From contig CANIMM010000190.1 of assembly GCA_947468255.1 (NCBI GenBank), positions 1 through 6,378 of the forward strand: a stretch of 6,378 nt of DNA, read 5' to 3'. Below the pieces are notes generated by a model. That model was not told the DNA's origin. It did not search any database and saw only the letters and a list, made by a program, of their open reading frames with translations. This document shows positions 5,720 to 6,378 of this stretch, piece after piece (position 1 is the first letter of the stretch; each line of letters starts with the position of its first letter). The stretch comes from Chitinophagaceae bacterium (GTDB taxonomy: Bacteria; Bacteroidota; Bacteroidia; Chitinophagales; Chitinophagaceae). The translations under genes were made by a program, and so were the position numbers.

Positions 5720-6378
5720 TTAAATATTCCAGGGAGCGCGCATCGGTGGATTGATCAACCTATTTGCTTCGGCATCGTTTACAAATTCCTGTGTTACCGG
5801 ATTAAAATGCAGGGTCCTACCCAATTGCAATGCAATTTTACCCATATTTACAATGGTGCAAGATCTAAATCCATTGGATTCATTCAATGCAAATGGAGTA
5901 CGGTATTTCACCGAATCCAAGAAATTGGTTACCTGCGGTTCTGGGTCAGGCATCATTGCCAATTTTTGAGCAAGATTTGGAATATCCGATTTAAAACCGG
6001 CATACAATTTCCCTTTAGGTCCTTGTATATATGCGGCATTCGGATCTTTATCTTCTCCATCTAGAATGATCTTGCAACCATCTTCATAGGTAAAGGTCAA
6101 TTTCCGAAAAGTACCGCAGGCATCGGGATGCTGCTGCTCTGCATCCACTTCCACCATTACCGGACTGGTTTCATCCTTACCCAAAAAATATTGAATCGGA
6201 TCAATATAATGCTGGCCCATATCACCCAATCCGCCGCCATCATAATCCCAATAACCCCTGAATGTAGAATGCACGCGATGTTCATGATAAGGTTTGAATG
6301 GGGCAGGACCTAGCCATCTTTCATAATCCAAAGATGCAGGAACGGGTTGTGCTTCCAACTGTGTTTTACCTACCCAAT
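5720..6378 (-). CDS. Gfo/Idh/MocA family oxidoreductase, C-terminal part (cut by the window edge)
   Basis: The frame continues past the first visible Met (6358) to the right edge, reading W-V-G-K-T-Q before M-E-A-Q-P, so the true start is outside and about 218 residues are visible. Missing are the N-terminal Rossmann fold that binds NAD(P) and the usual EKP lysine. What remains is the alpha/beta substrate domain: LDYERWLGPAPFKPY, FRGYWDYDGGGLGDMGQHYIDP (with the conserved His at 6209-6211 and a following Asp) and a C-terminal MRAPWNI. DxxxWLGPAP and GGGLxDxGxHxxD are typical of the sugar-acting Gfo/Idh/MocA subgroup often encoded beside PF06439 proteins in Bacteroidota and Planctomycetes. The likely role is oxidation or reduction of a sugar at C3, feeding or following the downstream hydrolase. 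Substrate, cofactor and any Tat or other signal peptide cannot be judged from this fragment. Confidence 0.92.
   Translation of the reverse strand, partial: WVGKTQLEAQPVPASLDYERWLGPAPFKPYHEHRVHSTFRGYWDYDGGGLGDMGQHYIDPIQYFLGKDETSPVMVEVDAEQQHPDACGTFRKLTFTYEDGCKIILDGEDKDPNAAYIQGPKGKLYAGFKSDIPNLAQKLAMMPDPEPQVTNFLDSVKYRTPFALNESNGFRSCTIVNMGKIALQLGRTLHFNPVTQEFVNDAEANRLINPPMRAPWNI

Noticed and set aside
5657..6313. Plus-strand ORFs of 61-135 codons opposite the Gfo/Idh/MocA gene
   Set aside because: The minus frame carries the family motifs (GGGLGDMGQHYIDP, WLGPAP); the plus frames are Cys/Phe/Ile-rich shadows.
6356..6358. ATG as the start of a 212-aa protein
   Set aside because: The frame continues upstream to the edge (W-V-G-K-T-Q), and starting here would remove the whole NAD(P)-binding domain, so it is an internal Met of a truncated gene.

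Overview
The window looks like ordinary chromosomal DNA from a Bacteroidota bacterium, most likely in or near the Chitinophagaceae/Sphingobacteriia. This is an inference from three things. The DNA is AT-rich, the starts have A-rich leaders without Shine-Dalgarno sequences, and the gene content fits: a secreted PF06439 (DUF1080) protein beside a Gfo/Idh/MocA oxidoreductase, and a membrane-anchored coiled-coil protein. No rRNA, tRNA, insertion sequence, CRISPR array or phage module was seen.

Layout. Positions 1-69 hold no assignable gene, although the 3' end of an upstream gene could lie at the edge. A small, very basic 45-residue ORF (70-207, +) comes next. After an intergenic stretch of about 280 bp with short inverted repeats lies a 326-residue protein (489-1469, +) with one membrane helix, a long coiled coil and a beta-rich C-terminal domain. 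A strong intrinsic terminator (1502-1537, +) follows it and sits where the two strands converge.

From about 1599 to the right edge every gene is on the minus strand. In transcription order they are: the C-terminal part of a Gfo/Idh/MocA oxidoreductase (cut by the right edge), a 707-residue secreted protein with helical repeats and two PF06439 domains, a class III PLP-dependent enzyme resembling PbfA-type (R)-1-hydroxy-2-aminoethylphosphonate ammonia-lyases, and an unrecognised 142-residue protein. The gaps are 88, 89 and 35 bp. The 89-bp gap carries two perfect hairpins, so the PLP-enzyme pair may be a separate unit or subject to read-through control.

How they may work together. The oxidoreductase and PF06439 protein fit a glycoside catabolic route in which a sugar is oxidised at C3 and the 3-keto-glycoside is then cleaved. 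The substrate and the order of steps cannot be read from sequence. The PLP enzyme and the 142-residue protein have no evident link to that pathway. The window shows no clear new defence, mobile or RNA system. The best leads are the duplicated PF06439 domain fused to helical repeats, the PbfA-like enzyme without phosphonate neighbours, the tandem hairpins, and the internal duplication in the 142-residue protein.
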